From assembly GCA_051453625.1 (NCBI GenBank), contig JBOZIK010000001.1, forward strand, positions 266,041,549-266,105,548: 64,000 nucleotides of DNA, in the 5' to 3' direction. Below the pieces are notes generated by a model that saw only the letters and a list, made by a program, of their open reading frames with translations, was not told the DNA's origin and did not search any database. This stretch comes from Welwitschia mirabilis. Taxonomy: Eukaryota > Gnetophyta > Gnetopsida > Welwitschiales. A program made the translations under genes and the position numbers. The stretch's first letter is position 1. Every line of letters starts with the position of its first letter. Shown here piece after piece: positions 1-11,113 of the stretch.

Positions 1-483
1 CATTGTACTTTTATTTCTTGCATTATTATCTATTTTTGGTTCCTAGTTTCATTTGCAAAGCAACCTGAGTCTTATCTTATAGACTTCAATGAGATACAAC
101 ATTTCAGGTCTACTCCCACTATACTAGTATGATTTATTGTGTAAGATATCTATTTTGGTTATAAATGATAGGATCTCTTAGAATGTACAAACTTGCATAA
201 ATAAACACCACAACAATTACTTTTTAAAGAATATAAATATAAAGTTTAAGTAGCTAAGACTAGGAAGAAAGAGTCTTGATGAACACTAAAACCAATTCCA
301 AAATCTAGTAAAATTTCAAACTCAGTAGGACATATAAGAACTTACTAATGATTTTACTAATACAATTCCACTTTAACTAAGAAATATTGATTATCTATTA
401 GAACTCAAGTATCCATAGGAAGCATAAAGAGTAAATATTATATGGAAGTAGAATAAAGAACTCTAATAGTAGCTTAAATGGAA

Positions 484-660
484 AAAATAGTTATCCAACA
501 ACTAAGATCACAAAACTCTCAACTTTATCAAGAGTCCATTGTCTAAAATCATGTAATACCAATTTGTCACTATTGCAAAAAGAAAGGTTATATGATCAAT
601 AATTTCCCTAAGAAGAAGGATACAAATCCTAGCCAATTTATGGTAGCACAAGAACAATAA
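484..660 (+). pseudogene. Gag zinc-knuckle segment of chromovirus A
   Basis: The frame starting near base 565 reads CHYCKKKGYMINNF, followed by a lysine-rich stretch, then a stop near 658. This is the retroviral-type CX2CX4HX4C knuckle of gag, with the histidine now Y and the last cysteine now F, so it can no longer bind zinc as usual. In an intact element this part of gag packages the RNA. An overlapping antisense open frame at 508-828 is a shadow. Confidence 0.7.
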
Positions 661-1407
661 CAAGTAGGAAAGAGGTTGTTCACCATAATCTAAACAAGTT
701 TTGTTATGAATTAAATTTTTTATAATTAAATTTAAAGGCTTTTTAAAAAGTTTACCTTTGTATTTCTCACAAATGGTAGTACTAGTGATAATTTTATTTC
801 TTCTAATGTTACAACTCTTTTCCAACATAAAATTATTAGGGAACCAATCTCTAAAGCATAAATTATAGGGGTGAAATAATCACATAATTAGATCACTGTG
901 CACATTTAACTTTTACAAGTAACAATATTCTTTTCACTGATAATTTTATGTATTTGATATTAAAAAATATGATGCAATTTTGGCAATGTCCTTTCTGGAC
1001 AAGTACAAGGTAAAAGAATCATTCAGAGAGGAAATGATCCTTATAATCACTTCATTCAAAGGATAGATCTTAAAAGGATAAAATAGAAGGAAATAGATTC
1101 TATGCATGATAAACAGTAAAATAAAGAAAGTCATGTAGTAACTTGGATATTATATATCATAGTAAGAAAAGATATAAAAGTATAGTTTCCTATTGAGCAT
1201 ATAAATTTCAAGAAATATTTTAGGATGAGATTGGATTACCATCAAAGAAAAAAGTTAAACATGCAATTAACTTTGTATCATGAGCACAACATATCTCTTT
1301 AGCATCATATAAGTTTTTAGTTATTAAACTCAATGGCTAAATTGCATATTCAATAATTGGCAAATAAAGGTAAAATCTAGCTTAGTGCATTAACTTAAAA
1401 AGCCATA

Positions 1408-1813
1408 GCTTTATTTATTAATAAGAAAGATGGATTTCTTAGGCTTTACATTAACTACTACCAATTGAACAAGGGAATAATAAAGAATAAATATCCTCTT
1501 CCTCAAATTGATGATCTTTTTATCAACTATAAGGTACAAGGTATTTTACCAAAATTTATTTAATATTAGGCTATCATTAAATTTGTATCATAGAATAAGA
1601 TATTCTGAAATGGCATTTAGAGCTAGATACAGCCACTTTGAATTGATAGTTATGCCTTTCAGTCTTACAAATGCTCTTACTACATTTATGACATTGATGA
1701 ATGATATTTTTCATTACTATTTAGATTATTTTATCATTATTTTCATGGATAATATTTTAGTCTATTCTAAAAGTAGGGAAGAATATGTTAAACATCTCAA
1801 GTTACTTTTGTAA
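1408..1813 (+). pseudogene. Reverse transcriptase domain of chromovirus A
   Basis: The block begins with INKKDGFLRLYINYYQLNK, the fingers motif usually read as KKDGSWRMCIDYRALN, and reaches NKYPLPQIDDLF. After a shift it continues from the methionine at 1,508 frame as MAFRARYSHFE, VMPFSLTNA and FMDNILVYSKS. This order is the plant Ty3-gypsy RT core. The catalytic YxDD box reads FMDN, so the second aspartate is lost, and there are stops between the blocks. The domain normally copies element RNA into DNA; here it is dead. Identification is firm. Confidence 0.88.
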
Positions 1814-1839
1814 TTGCTAAAAGCAAATTTCTTAATAGC

Positions 1840-2414
1840 CAAATTAAGCAAACATGAATTCTTTAAGAAGTAAATTCCTTATTTAGAACATGTCATAACT
1901 AAAAAAATGCTTAAATACCAACCCTACCAAGATGAAAGTTATAATGAAATGAATTAAAGTAGAAAAAACCTATCAAAGTAAAAATCTCCCTTGGTCTTAT
2001 AGGATTTTAGAGGTAATTCATTCAAGACTTCTCAAAAATTATAAGGTTAATGATAAATTTAACTAAGAATAAGGTTCCATTTCATTTTGATGATAGTTGT
2101 AAAGAAGCATTTCTACCAATTGATCACAACCCCAATCTTGATAATGTCAGAGATGGATAAAGAGCTCCTTATAGTAACAAATGCTTATAGAGAAGAAATA
2201 GGCATAGTTTTAATGTAAGAGGAGGAGTAATTTCCTAAAAAACATGAAAATTAAACAAGAATAAACGCAACTACCTAGTACATGATTTTAAACTACTAGT
2301 CATTATTCACACATTAAAAGCGTAAAGGCATTAGTTTTTGGAAAGTAAATTTTAAATAAAACTGACATAAAATTTTAGAATTTTTGTAAAAATAGCCTTT
2401 TTTGAATATAAGAT
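1840..2414 (+). pseudogene. RT thumb and first part of RNase H, chromovirus A
   Basis: Fragments in shifting frames read HEFFKK (thumb), then a region of the type NKVPFHFDDSCKEAF and a short IL-SEMDKELLIVTNA stretch equal to the start of gypsy RNase H, which in the family carries the first catalytic Asp. HKILEFL near 2,368 matches the DHKSLKFLLEQ box near the RNase H end. The frame is interrupted at 2,414 by the LTR of the Athila/Tat element. The missing end, with WMKLPTKYDF, is found at 28,200. Confidence 0.75.
2410..2414. repeat. Left target-site duplication AAGAT of the Athila/Tat element
   Basis: AAGAT lies directly before the LTR start TGTTGCGATG and again directly after the right LTR end ATATCA at 28,186-28,190. 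Five-base duplications are usual for Ty3-gypsy integration. The RNase H reading of chromovirus A is continuous when one copy is removed with the insert, which makes a chance match unlikely. Confidence 0.85.
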
Positions 2415-3656
2415 TGTTGCGATGCATATTTATGCAAATTTTATGTCCTTAAACAAATCCTAAAAATCACCAAAATATATATTGCACAACATGACACACT
2501 AATATATATGGGAGTGGATCCAAATGTCATAATTTCATTAAAGGCATAGGTGAGAAGAAAGAGAATTAATTTCAAATGAAATACTTATGTACTTTCTAAG
2601 TAGAACAAAATAACAATGCAAAGTAAACAATGCAAATGAACACACTATACAAATGAGATGTAAAGCTAATTTAAATGCAACATTTATTCGTTTACCAAAT
2701 TAGCCTATCATGGAGATCAGCCCTATATAACCTGGATCAATTAAGGAAAGTCGTTACCAAACCAAAACCAACTTAAGCTATTAATGTTTAGAAGAGAGTA
2801 TAAAAATAATGCAAAGTTAATCTAGGAAATAAAATGCAATGCACCTAAACTAACAATATCAACCTTAACAAAGGTTGGCCTCATGATCTATATCACAGAT
2901 GAAGCTTTCACAAAATCATAAGTAACATAAACTACAATGGAGATGCACATAAAAAATACTATAAAATTATATTTGAATCAACATCTGTGTTATAAAGCAG
3001 TAGCATCTCAATGAAGGATACATAGCCTAACATTAAGATGTCTCTTTGTAATAATAGAGGATGGATATTTTTCTCTTCGATCTCTTATTATGAGAATTTT
3101 TAATGCTAATTAAGATAAAGTTAAATTCAATGGCAAAGGAGGTATTTCTTACAAATAAAAACTCTAAAAATAGCAAATACTAACAAATGTAGTAAAACCT
3201 TAATGGTCCTGCAAAAAGGCATATGACATGTGGCAAAAGTTTAGTGAAGTTTGGTCAAGCATCATATTTAGGTATCTTCATGTTGATAATCTAGACATCA
3301 CAAGAGATATGCCACATAACACAGGATTCATATCAGCTACCAAATTAGTCTAGTAAGCATGCTAGTCAATATAAGTTCTTTTGTCATCCATACTATTATC
3401 TAGATAATAATGTGAACAATGGGCTTTGTAAATATATCTCTTGTGTTAGATTAACCTCTTTGATTATAGAATTGATGCTTCAAATAGGAAGTATTACAAT
3501 TTTCCTTAAATGATGTCAAATGTAATGAAAATTGCATGTTTTCATGATATGTTCCTTATCTCTTCATTGTCAGCAAAACTTAGCATAAACCTAACTAATG
3601 TCCTATAAAACTACTCAAAATACCCTATTAATAACATACAATTTGGTAGTGTAACA
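2415..3656 (-). repeat. LTR of the Athila/Tat element (3' LTR on the minus strand)
   Basis: It matches 26,952-28,185 along its whole length. It begins TGTTGCGATGCATATTT and ends GTGTAACA, giving TG...CA ends on the plus strand. Differences between the two copies look mostly like transitions. It contains a 16-base perfect palindrome at 3,394-3,409 that has a differing but still perfect counterpart in the other LTR. Confidence 0.88.
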
Positions 3657-3672
3657 TAGTCCCCCACTTAGC
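3657..3672 (-). promoter_or_regulatory. Polypurine tract of the Athila/Tat element
   Basis: On the minus strand the bases next to the LTR read AAGTGGGGGACTA before TGTTACAC. A G-rich tract touching the 3' LTR is where plus-strand DNA synthesis is primed in LTR elements, and it sets the minus-strand orientation independently of the coding parts. Confidence 0.7.
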
Positions 3673-4199
3673 CTTATTAGTTCCTGACAAAACTAGGCAA
3701 ACAATCATGATTGCAAGCCAAATTGACTAAAGATAAATCAACTAAGGAACTATAAAATAAACTCAAAAATAATCTTAGAAATCTTAGAATGTAGAACATA
3801 AATATTAAAAATAGATAACTGAACATTTCACTTATGTAGAATAAGTGGTTGTACTTTCATCTTGATGGCCATTCAGATGATGGAGGGGACGCTAGGCTTA
3901 AAAATTATTCTTAAAAAATAGTAGTCTATAAAAATTTTTTAGAAAAATAAACATTAAAACTTAATATAATTAATAGCCTTCCACTTATATGTATAGCATA
4001 CCATGAAAAATAATCATGTATAACATAAAAAATCATCATTATAAAATGTCTTAATAATATGTAAATGATATGCAACAATATCTCAAAAATAAAAGATGGA
4101 CACAATAATAATACTCAAAAATCATGTTTATATAAAATCATAAGTTCTTAATATATATCAGAAAGGAAAAATACATATAATACTACATAATAAATCACT
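3673..4199. other. No recognised feature (3' untranslated part of the Athila/Tat element)
   Basis: AT-rich sequence between the PPT and the env-position ORF relic. I see no long frame, known motif or clear internal repeat in it. Confidence 0.5.
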
Positions 4200-5440
4200 C
4201 ACCTTGTTATGTCAAAATAAATTCTTGAGTTGTAGTAGGTTTAAGTGTAGGTGAAAAAGATGGAGAATGCTCAGGATCTATAGGGAAATGATGCTCAAGA
4301 GCTATCATAATAGATTTTATAGTATCATTTACCTATACTTTTATTTCCTCTAGTATGTCAACTATCACACCATGCTTAATACACAATATGTGATGATGCA
4401 AATCATCAGTTATTCCTCACTATGTTAAACTCTCCTCTCAACCATGGATATACTCTACTATAGCTTAGTGAAGCCTCATTTTATGGCCTCTCTAAGGCCT
4501 TATGTTATGTTACTCAAAAAAGTCTAAATCTGCTTGATGATAATGCCAACCATAGATCTCTTTACCTGAGGTCTCTCTACCTTTTCTGGAACCTGTATAC
4601 CTATATCCTATAGGTAATAAGATGATGTATATAGATCTTTGAATCTCTACTTATCCATAGGCTTAGGTATACTAAAGTATCTAAACATAGCTAAGAGGAG
4701 GCATGGATATCCCAGATTCTATAGCTATTGAGCCTCAATCATAATCCTAAGTCTCCTCTAAATAAAAGTTGGTAAGTCTATATGCTCTTCTTACTTGGAC
4801 ACTATTAGCATATAAATATGGGCTGCTATGGTATGACTATCATTTAATGATAGGATAATGTTATGGATCAATCCTCTATGAAAAATTTGATAAGCAGTGA
4901 TAGATGTATACTAAAACTCCTTGTCTATTACTAGTAACATCAGCTAGAATATCTAATGCTATGCCATAAGCATGGTGCTTCTCTATACCACTAGTTAAGT
5001 GAATGTGTGTACTTCGAATGCCACATAAATCAGTAACAATAGTGATGTGGCTCAGAAGAATAGATATCTCATGGTTGTGGAGTCACGAGCATCAACTTGC
5101 CTCTCAATGTGCATGGTATCATAAAACTCTCTGGTCTCTAAGGTAAAATATGTATCATGTGCATCTAAAACCTACTTCAACTAAAGATCTATTAATCTAT
5201 AATTTACTTCTGATTTATAAAATCACTGGAGTACCTCTAAACATGGATAGAGGCTATCTGATTAGAATGGGATTAAGCCTAATGAGGTGAAGGATGAACT
5301 GAATCTGCACACTCAATCTTAGGTGATACCAATAAGCCCACCTCCTGCTCTAATGTCTCAACCTCTACCTTAGCCTATATATTTCATCATGTGTGTGGCT
5401 TAATTAGTTACAAATGCAAAGTGCATCACACAAGATCAAG
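4200..5440 (-). pseudogene. Env-position ORF relic with plant-transposon-protein-like domain
   Basis: Read on the minus strand in one main frame with about a dozen stops. Near 5,110 it has ETREFYDTMHIERQVD, near 4,870 GLIHNIILSLND, then HIDLPTFI and RIMIEAQ, then a proline/serine tail PEHSPSFSPTLKP near 4,260. The pattern of a hydrophobic RxIxxNIIL segment, a gap and an xLPxxIxRxxRIxIEAQ segment recalls the domain often called putative plant transposon protein, found downstream of pol in Athila-type elements. Function is unknown. It sits between integrase and the PPT, the place of env-like ORFs. Family call is from memory of the pattern, so moderate. Confidence 0.5.
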
Positions 5441-7600
5441 TGGAGGTCACTAAAATGTATCATGTAAAAGTCTAAATAACCCCAAAAATTAGTTTTTTTA
5501 AAAATTATGAAAATATATCCTCCCCCAAAAGAGAATCAATATGTCCCATATCACCTAATAATGTTAAGAAAAAGTGCAAAATATAAGAGAAATTGAAAGT
5601 CAAAAATAAAAGTGCTCAAATTAAAAATTTAATTAAGTACAAGTTTATGTCATACTAATAAATTTACCCATCAAGACTATTATGTTTCAACTGACAATTT
5701 TTGAAAAGATAAGGTTTAAAGATAAAAACCTAATTCTACCTTGTGCAACACACAAACTTAGATATCTCATNNNNNNNNNNAACAAAAATGAAATCTGTAA
5801 GTATTAATTTGTAGAGTATGAAAAATTAATTGATATACATAAAAACTACATGCTGAAAGGCTTAAAAATAGGAGGAAAAAATCAAAAATAATGAGAGAAA
5901 GAGAAAAATGTACCTCATTTTGATAAATTTGCTCAAATCTCATAATCTAGGGTACTAAATGTGTGGGGTAAAAGATCCAAGACATTAGTGATTCCTAAAA
6001 TGATGATTTTTTCTTGAAAGCATAGATAAAAATGATGCAATAATGGAAAAGAATAACAAGCTATGGTTTTATCACATTGTCATCTTGTTGTGTCATCTAG
6101 ATAATAGCCCTAAGATGACTATCAGAAAAAAATCTAATCTATTATGTACCTTATCGTCTAGACAACTACATGAATAACAGGACTTTTAAAATTTTGATAA
6201 AAATAAAAATATTAGCTAAATAAGCTAGGCTCAGATATCAGTGTAAAGATATCAGAATTTATCAAAAAATCTAAAAGATAGGGAATGGTGAAGAATTGTA
6301 ATAAATAAGGGTTTATAATGAGAAAAATTCAAAAGAATTAAAAGATAAGGTGATGAAAATGCATTAAGTAGGATGAAGCCTAACCAAAAAAAAAAACTGA
6401 ACAAATGTGCCAAACTAAAAAATTATTATGAAAAATATGTAGAACACTAAAAGAGGCAAAGGAACAACATTAAAAATTTTAAAGAAAATCATCTAATCAA
6501 AAGAAAATATAATCTAGTCAAAATGCTAAAAGAAAGGTTATTGATAAAAAACATGATTGAAAATGAAAGTAATAACAAGGAAACTACTAAATGATAAGAT
6601 CCTAAAAATGATGATGAAAAAAAATGGAAATGACTTCGAAATAATAAATCAAATAACCAAAGAAAAATATAACAAATTAGGAACATGAAGAATATAGCAT
6701 ACCTAACCTAAATTCTAACCTAGCAAACCCTCTTAAAAGACATCATAAAGCCACCTGAGTAAAGATGCATAACAAGATGTATCAACTCTATAAAGTTCTA
6801 CTAAAAAAGGCAGTAATTATGATAACATTAAAAATTAAATGCTCAAAACAATGAATGATAAGATGAAAAGCTACTTATAAATGCACTCACCTACTCACAC
6901 CTTCATATACCTCTAAATCCTTAAAAGTGAAATAATCATGTGNNNNNNNNNNNNNNNNNNNNNNNNNNNAATTTCTTTGATGATACTAAGAACACCATTG
7001 ATCCCATATCCTTAAAGTTTTATTACTACTTTCCATGATGAAGGGGATGTAACCATAGTTAGAAAAGTAAGGACCCACAAAGCATGGCTAACTAATCTGC
7101 CAATGGAGTTCCTATAACTATTAACACTACTAAAGATTTCTTTCAGAAAATTTACCCTCGTGTGGTAGGACATTATGATAACCATGTATTTTAGCATAGA
7201 TATAAGCGATCACAGTTATTATTCTTTCTCTCTCTTTCTTTTTATTTTAACAAATAAGTTTCACATGATTACACCCTCAAAAAGACAAAAATGAATAAGT
7301 GAGATGAAAGACAGAAAAGAATACACTTAAATAACCAAAGATCCTATACCACTTAGAAAAACACAAGAACCAAGGTATCTTCCTTTAAAGTGATGTTCAT
7401 ATACATGTGAATCTCATAAGATAGGGTGAATCCAATCTTATCACTATAAAATTCCTAATTATGAATACTAGTCATGAAAACTTCATAAAGAAAACACATA
7501 AGTCAAGTCAAAAATGATCAAGTGATATTATAACATTCACCAAAGAAATAGGCTCAAAGAAAATTCAAACAATGATAAGAAGAAAATCCTCCTCATCAAG
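5441..7600. other. Unrecognised part of the Athila/Tat element, with two N gaps
   Basis: This stretch lies between the integrase end and the env-position relic. It holds N runs at 5,771-5,780 and 6,943-6,969. The open frames at 6,489-6,686 and 7,012-7,197 on the minus strand match no family I know. Members of this branch often have a long spacer here, so it may simply be spacer. Confidence 0.5.
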
Positions 7601-7619
7601 GGGAATCTTAAGATAAATG

Positions 7620-8870
7620 CAGCTATCATGTTCAAGATTACATTAAAAGGCTTTTCATATATTTTCAACCTTTGTTCATTAACTTTCTGAATCTTCCTAT
7701 TATCTAAGTTAGAAATTTTAATGGAGCCCTTATAATGTAATTTCTCTATAAGATAAGGACCTAATCATTTAGAGGTCAAATTTTTATGTAAAAAGTGTAC
7801 TCTAGTGTTGTATAAAAGAATAAGTTATCCAGGTTCAAGCTTTTTATGAAGTAACTTTTTATCATGCTTGAACTTAGGTTGGGCTTTGTGAATGAGTTGA
7901 TGATGTATAGCACATGTACATTTTTCATCTAAGTTATTAATTTGGGCTAATTTATTTTTAATATACATCAACTGATAAAATACAAACTTTTTTGTACACA
8001 AGTTCACAAGGTAAAAAACCAAAAGCATTATGCTAAGTAGTACAGTAAGCCTAAAGAACATATTGAGGCTTAAAAGCCTAAGATTTCTTATTAACAAAGA
8101 CAAGTTTTTAAAGAATTTTTTTTATTTATCTATTTGAATTTTTAGCTTGATCATTGGTTTATGGATGATATGCATAAGCTACTCTATGTTCAATTCAATG
8201 AATAAAAGAAGTCTTATAAAAAGATGATTTATAAAATAAGTTTCTTGATCACTAATAATAATTCTAGAAAAGTCAAAACATTGAAAAATATGATTTTTAA
8301 CAAAATTAAAAATAGTTTAGGCATCATTTGTAAATGTAGAAATAGCTTCAACCTATTTAATAACATAATAAACAGCCACTAAAATGTAACTCTTATCATT
8401 AGAAGGTGTTTTAGTAGGGCCTATAAAATCAATTCCCTAATAGTAAAAAATTTCACATTCAAGAATAGGTTTAAGGAGCACATCCTAAGAATGAATACAA
8501 TTACCATAATTTTGATAAGCATCACATCTTCTAGCAAAATAAAAAGAATCCTAAAAAGGACTACGTTAATAAAAACCAAAGTGAAGAATTTTCATTGTTG
8601 TTTTTTATCTACTAAAGTGACCTTCATAAACACCATCATGATAAAAATGAAAGATGTTTAATTTTTTCCATTTAGGAACACATTTTCTCATGATTTGGTC
8701 TTTATGCATATAGTAAATATGTAGCTCTACCCATTCATAATTATCTATTCTATGAAGAAAAGGTTTTCTTTAATTATGACTCTAGTATTATGATGTTTTC
8801 ATATTAATAAGATAATTAACTATGTCAACATACCAAAGAGGGAAATAATCAAAAAATTATCAAGAGAAGA
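7620..8870 (-). pseudogene. Integrase domain of the Athila/Tat element
   Basis: Minus-strand frames give, in order, a decayed H2C2 region (8.6-8.7 kb), the core GPTKTPSNDKSYILVAVYYV (first catalytic Asp expected here; now Y) with VEAISTFTNDA near 8,380, IIISDQETYF near 8,260 (second catalytic Asp present), then the C-terminal part KFKHDKKLLHKKLEPG in the frame at 7,825-8,103 and the final GSIKISN and NEQRLK near 7,670. Intact integrase inserts the DNA copy into the host genome. Stops and the changed core residue make this copy inactive. The match to Athila/Tat integrase is clear. Confidence 0.82.
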
Positions 8871-8879
8871 ATAAAGATG

Positions 8880-9270
8880 TGACAAATGATGTGCTACACT
8901 ATTATGTTTCCTTGCTTTATCAATAATGATAATATTAAATTTTTACATGAGGAGGATCCATCTAATAATTATAGAACTAGAATCTTTCTTGGTTATGAGG
9001 TATCCAATAGCTACATATTCGGTATAAACATTTGTACAAAAGCCTAAAATATAGTGTTTAAGATTATCAAGGTAAAAGATTATGGCTAACATTTCTTTCT
9101 CAATAGTAGTGTAATGTGATTGAGCTTTATACAAAGTTTTGCTATGATATGATATAACTTTAAAATCATTTTCATACTTTTATCTAAGAACTCCACCCAT
9201 GGCAATATTACTAGCATTACACATAATTTAAAATCTTTATTCTAATCAAGTCTTATTATAATAAGTGCAA
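8880..9270 (-). pseudogene. RNase H domain of the Athila/Tat element
   Basis: The open frame at 8,943-9,134 reads YTTIEKEMLAIIFYLDNLKH, the RNase H segment with the catalytic Glu, then VYTEYVAIGYLITKKD where the usual YTDHAAL Asp is now E. Downstream NIIVHHLSHL near 8,890 corresponds to the NVVADHLSRL tail. Intact RNase H removes the RNA strand during reverse transcription. Position after RT and before integrase is as expected. Confidence 0.82.
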
Positions 9271-9289
9271 AATAATTTTATCTTTAAGT

Positions 9290-10130
9290 ATTTTAAAAGA
9301 AAACCCACAAGATTTATTCCATTAAAATTAAGCTTCTTTTTCAAGAAATGAGTGAATGGGTTTATAAATTTTAGTATAATCTTAAATAAAACAATGTTAA
9401 AAACCACAATAATCAAAGAAAGATCAAACTTGTTTTACATTTGTTGGAGAAGTTAAGTTTTTAATGATACTTACTTTTTCATGATCCATCTTAATTCCTT
9501 TATTTTGCATTATTAGCTAGAAAGAAACTCTTCTTCCAACTTAAATGTAGGTCACTTTCAGTTCATCTATTAAGGACTTTCGATAACCTTTGTAAGATTT
9601 ATTTATAGTTTTCACCAAAGATTAAGTAGTCATTCATAAAAATTTCAATATAATCCTCTAATATATAAAAAAATATATCCATCATTACATGTTGAAAAGT
9701 TCAGGGGAATTACAAAGTCCAAAAGAGATGTATCTAAAAGAAAAAGTTATAAAAGGTGAAGTAAAAGTTATCTTTGCTTATTCTCACTAATTATACAAAC
9801 CTCATTATAACCACCATATCCATTAAGAAAGAAATGAAAGGCATGTCTTAGATTCTATCAAGTATTTAGTCAATAAAAGGTAAATGGTAATAGTCTTTCT
9901 TTGGTACTTTAGTTGGCTTTATAAAATCAATACACATTCCTTAATTTTCACCTTTCTTAGGCACTACTATCAAAGGACTTACCCACTCACTATCAGGTAT
10001 AGCATGAATAATTTTAGCATTCGTTAATTTAATAATTTCATCTTTTATAACTTATTTAAAGGCTATATTTAGTCTTCTTTAGGGTTGCCTAAAAGGTTTT
10101 GCATTATCCTTAAGGTAGATTTTATATTGA
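9290..10130 (-). pseudogene. Reverse transcriptase domain of the Athila/Tat element
   Basis: Minus-strand frames show NAKIIHAIPDSEWVSPLIVV then PKKGEN near 9,960, CIDF, YYHLPFID near 9,870, the LFWTLCNSPELFN-type block near 9,700 (seen with a frameshift) and EIFMNDYLIFGEN near 9,630. These are the ordered RT motifs of Athila/Tat elements. The insertion usual after PKKGG is absent. The YMDD-type box is FMND, so the first catalytic Asp is replaced by Asn. Several stops and shifts confirm it is dead. Confidence 0.85.
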
Positions 10131-10539
10131 ATAATGGAAGTAGGAATGATTGTTAAATCTTTGTGGGTCCAAGAAAATGCATTAATCTTAGAATTCAAGA
10201 GAAAATATTTTCATTTATTATAAATGATTTATTCTAATCATGACACAAAAATCTATATTTTAGACCACTAGGTAAAGAATTCAAATTTAAATTCAGATTT
10301 TTAGTTTATGTTAATTTTTTCTCAAAGGTGATTGTCATCTCTGACCACTGTTCTAATGACATGGATCGATAACCTCCCTCAAAATATGGAATCTTAGTTG
10401 TTTTCAAATATTGGACTTATTCATATATTATAGTTTCAGATTCTTCACTCTCCTAATCAAAATAGTCTATTTTTAACCATTCATAGTTGAGTTCATCATC
10501 ATGAAAGCTTTTAAGATTTTTACTTCAAGTGGATAATCA

Positions 10540-11113
10540 TACAAGGTAGGCTCATAAAGCATTAATCATCTCTCTTCAAGTGGACAATGCTATAAAAATA
10601 ATGTTAGCTTAATTTATTCTTCTACATTCCATTCATCACCTAGGTCTTTTTTAGTAGCATCAAAAACTCTAATGATAAACCTTTTATTTTCTAATTGACA
10701 CTCCATTATTTTAGTTTTTATATCAATAATACAATGGTTTGTTACAAAAAATGCTCTATCTAAAAGTAGTGGATAAGCTCTATTATGCTCAACCTCAATT
10801 ACAACCACATCTATTGAATAGAATGTTTCCTTAATTTAAATCATCAAATCTTTTATTACTCCCAAAGGTTTCTTCACTAACGTATCCATCAATTTTAAGA
10901 TAGTACGTGTAGGCTCAGTTCTACTTTTCAAACCAAGTTATTAACAAATGTGTAAAGGCATAATATTAACACTCACTCCTATATCGACTAAGGCTTGGTT
11001 TATTCTTTTATTTCCATCTAATATGATACTAACTATTGCTGCCTTAGGATCCTTAAGCTTTGAATGTTCTTGCAAGACTAAGTTGGTTATAGATTGGGCT
11101 AGGAAAACTTTAC
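10540..11113 (-). pseudogene. Aspartic protease region of the Athila/Tat element, 3' part
   Basis: The minus-strand frame right after the insert reads VFLAQSITNLVLQEHSKLKD, then AAIVSIILDGN and ALVDIGVSVNIMPL near 10,970. The last corresponds to the LLDLGASVNLLP protease motif, with active-site Asp kept in VDIG. It continues to the open frame at 10,614-10,808 with LLDRAFFVTNHCIIDIKT, the usual ILGRPFLATADALIDVK. The start of this region lies on the other side of the insert at 24,545, and both sides join in frame. Confidence 0.82.
11109..11113. repeat. Left target-site duplication TTTAC of the 13.4-kb insert
   Basis: TTTAC precedes the LTR start TGTTAGATTATG here and follows the third LTR copy at 24,540-24,544. 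The Athila/Tat protease frame runs through the site when one copy and the insert are removed, so the pair marks one insertion event. Confidence 0.85.

Larger units (their letters stand above)
1..2414 (+). mobile_element. Chromovirus A, 5' part (gag to RNase H), decayed
   Basis: Ty3-gypsy remnant read on the plus strand. Visible in order are a gag CCHC knuckle near 565-606, a reverse transcriptase block at about 1,410-1,810, and the thumb and start of RNase H at about 1,840-2,414. Many stops and frameshifts break it; no open frame exceeds about 100 codons. The 5' LTR lies outside the window. The element stops abruptly at 2,414 inside RNase H and continues at 28,186, so the two parts are one element split by a later insertion. 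It belongs to the chromodomain group because the 3' part carries an MDFITGLPKT integrase motif and a chromodomain. Family is well supported; lineage within chromoviruses is inference. Confidence 0.8.
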
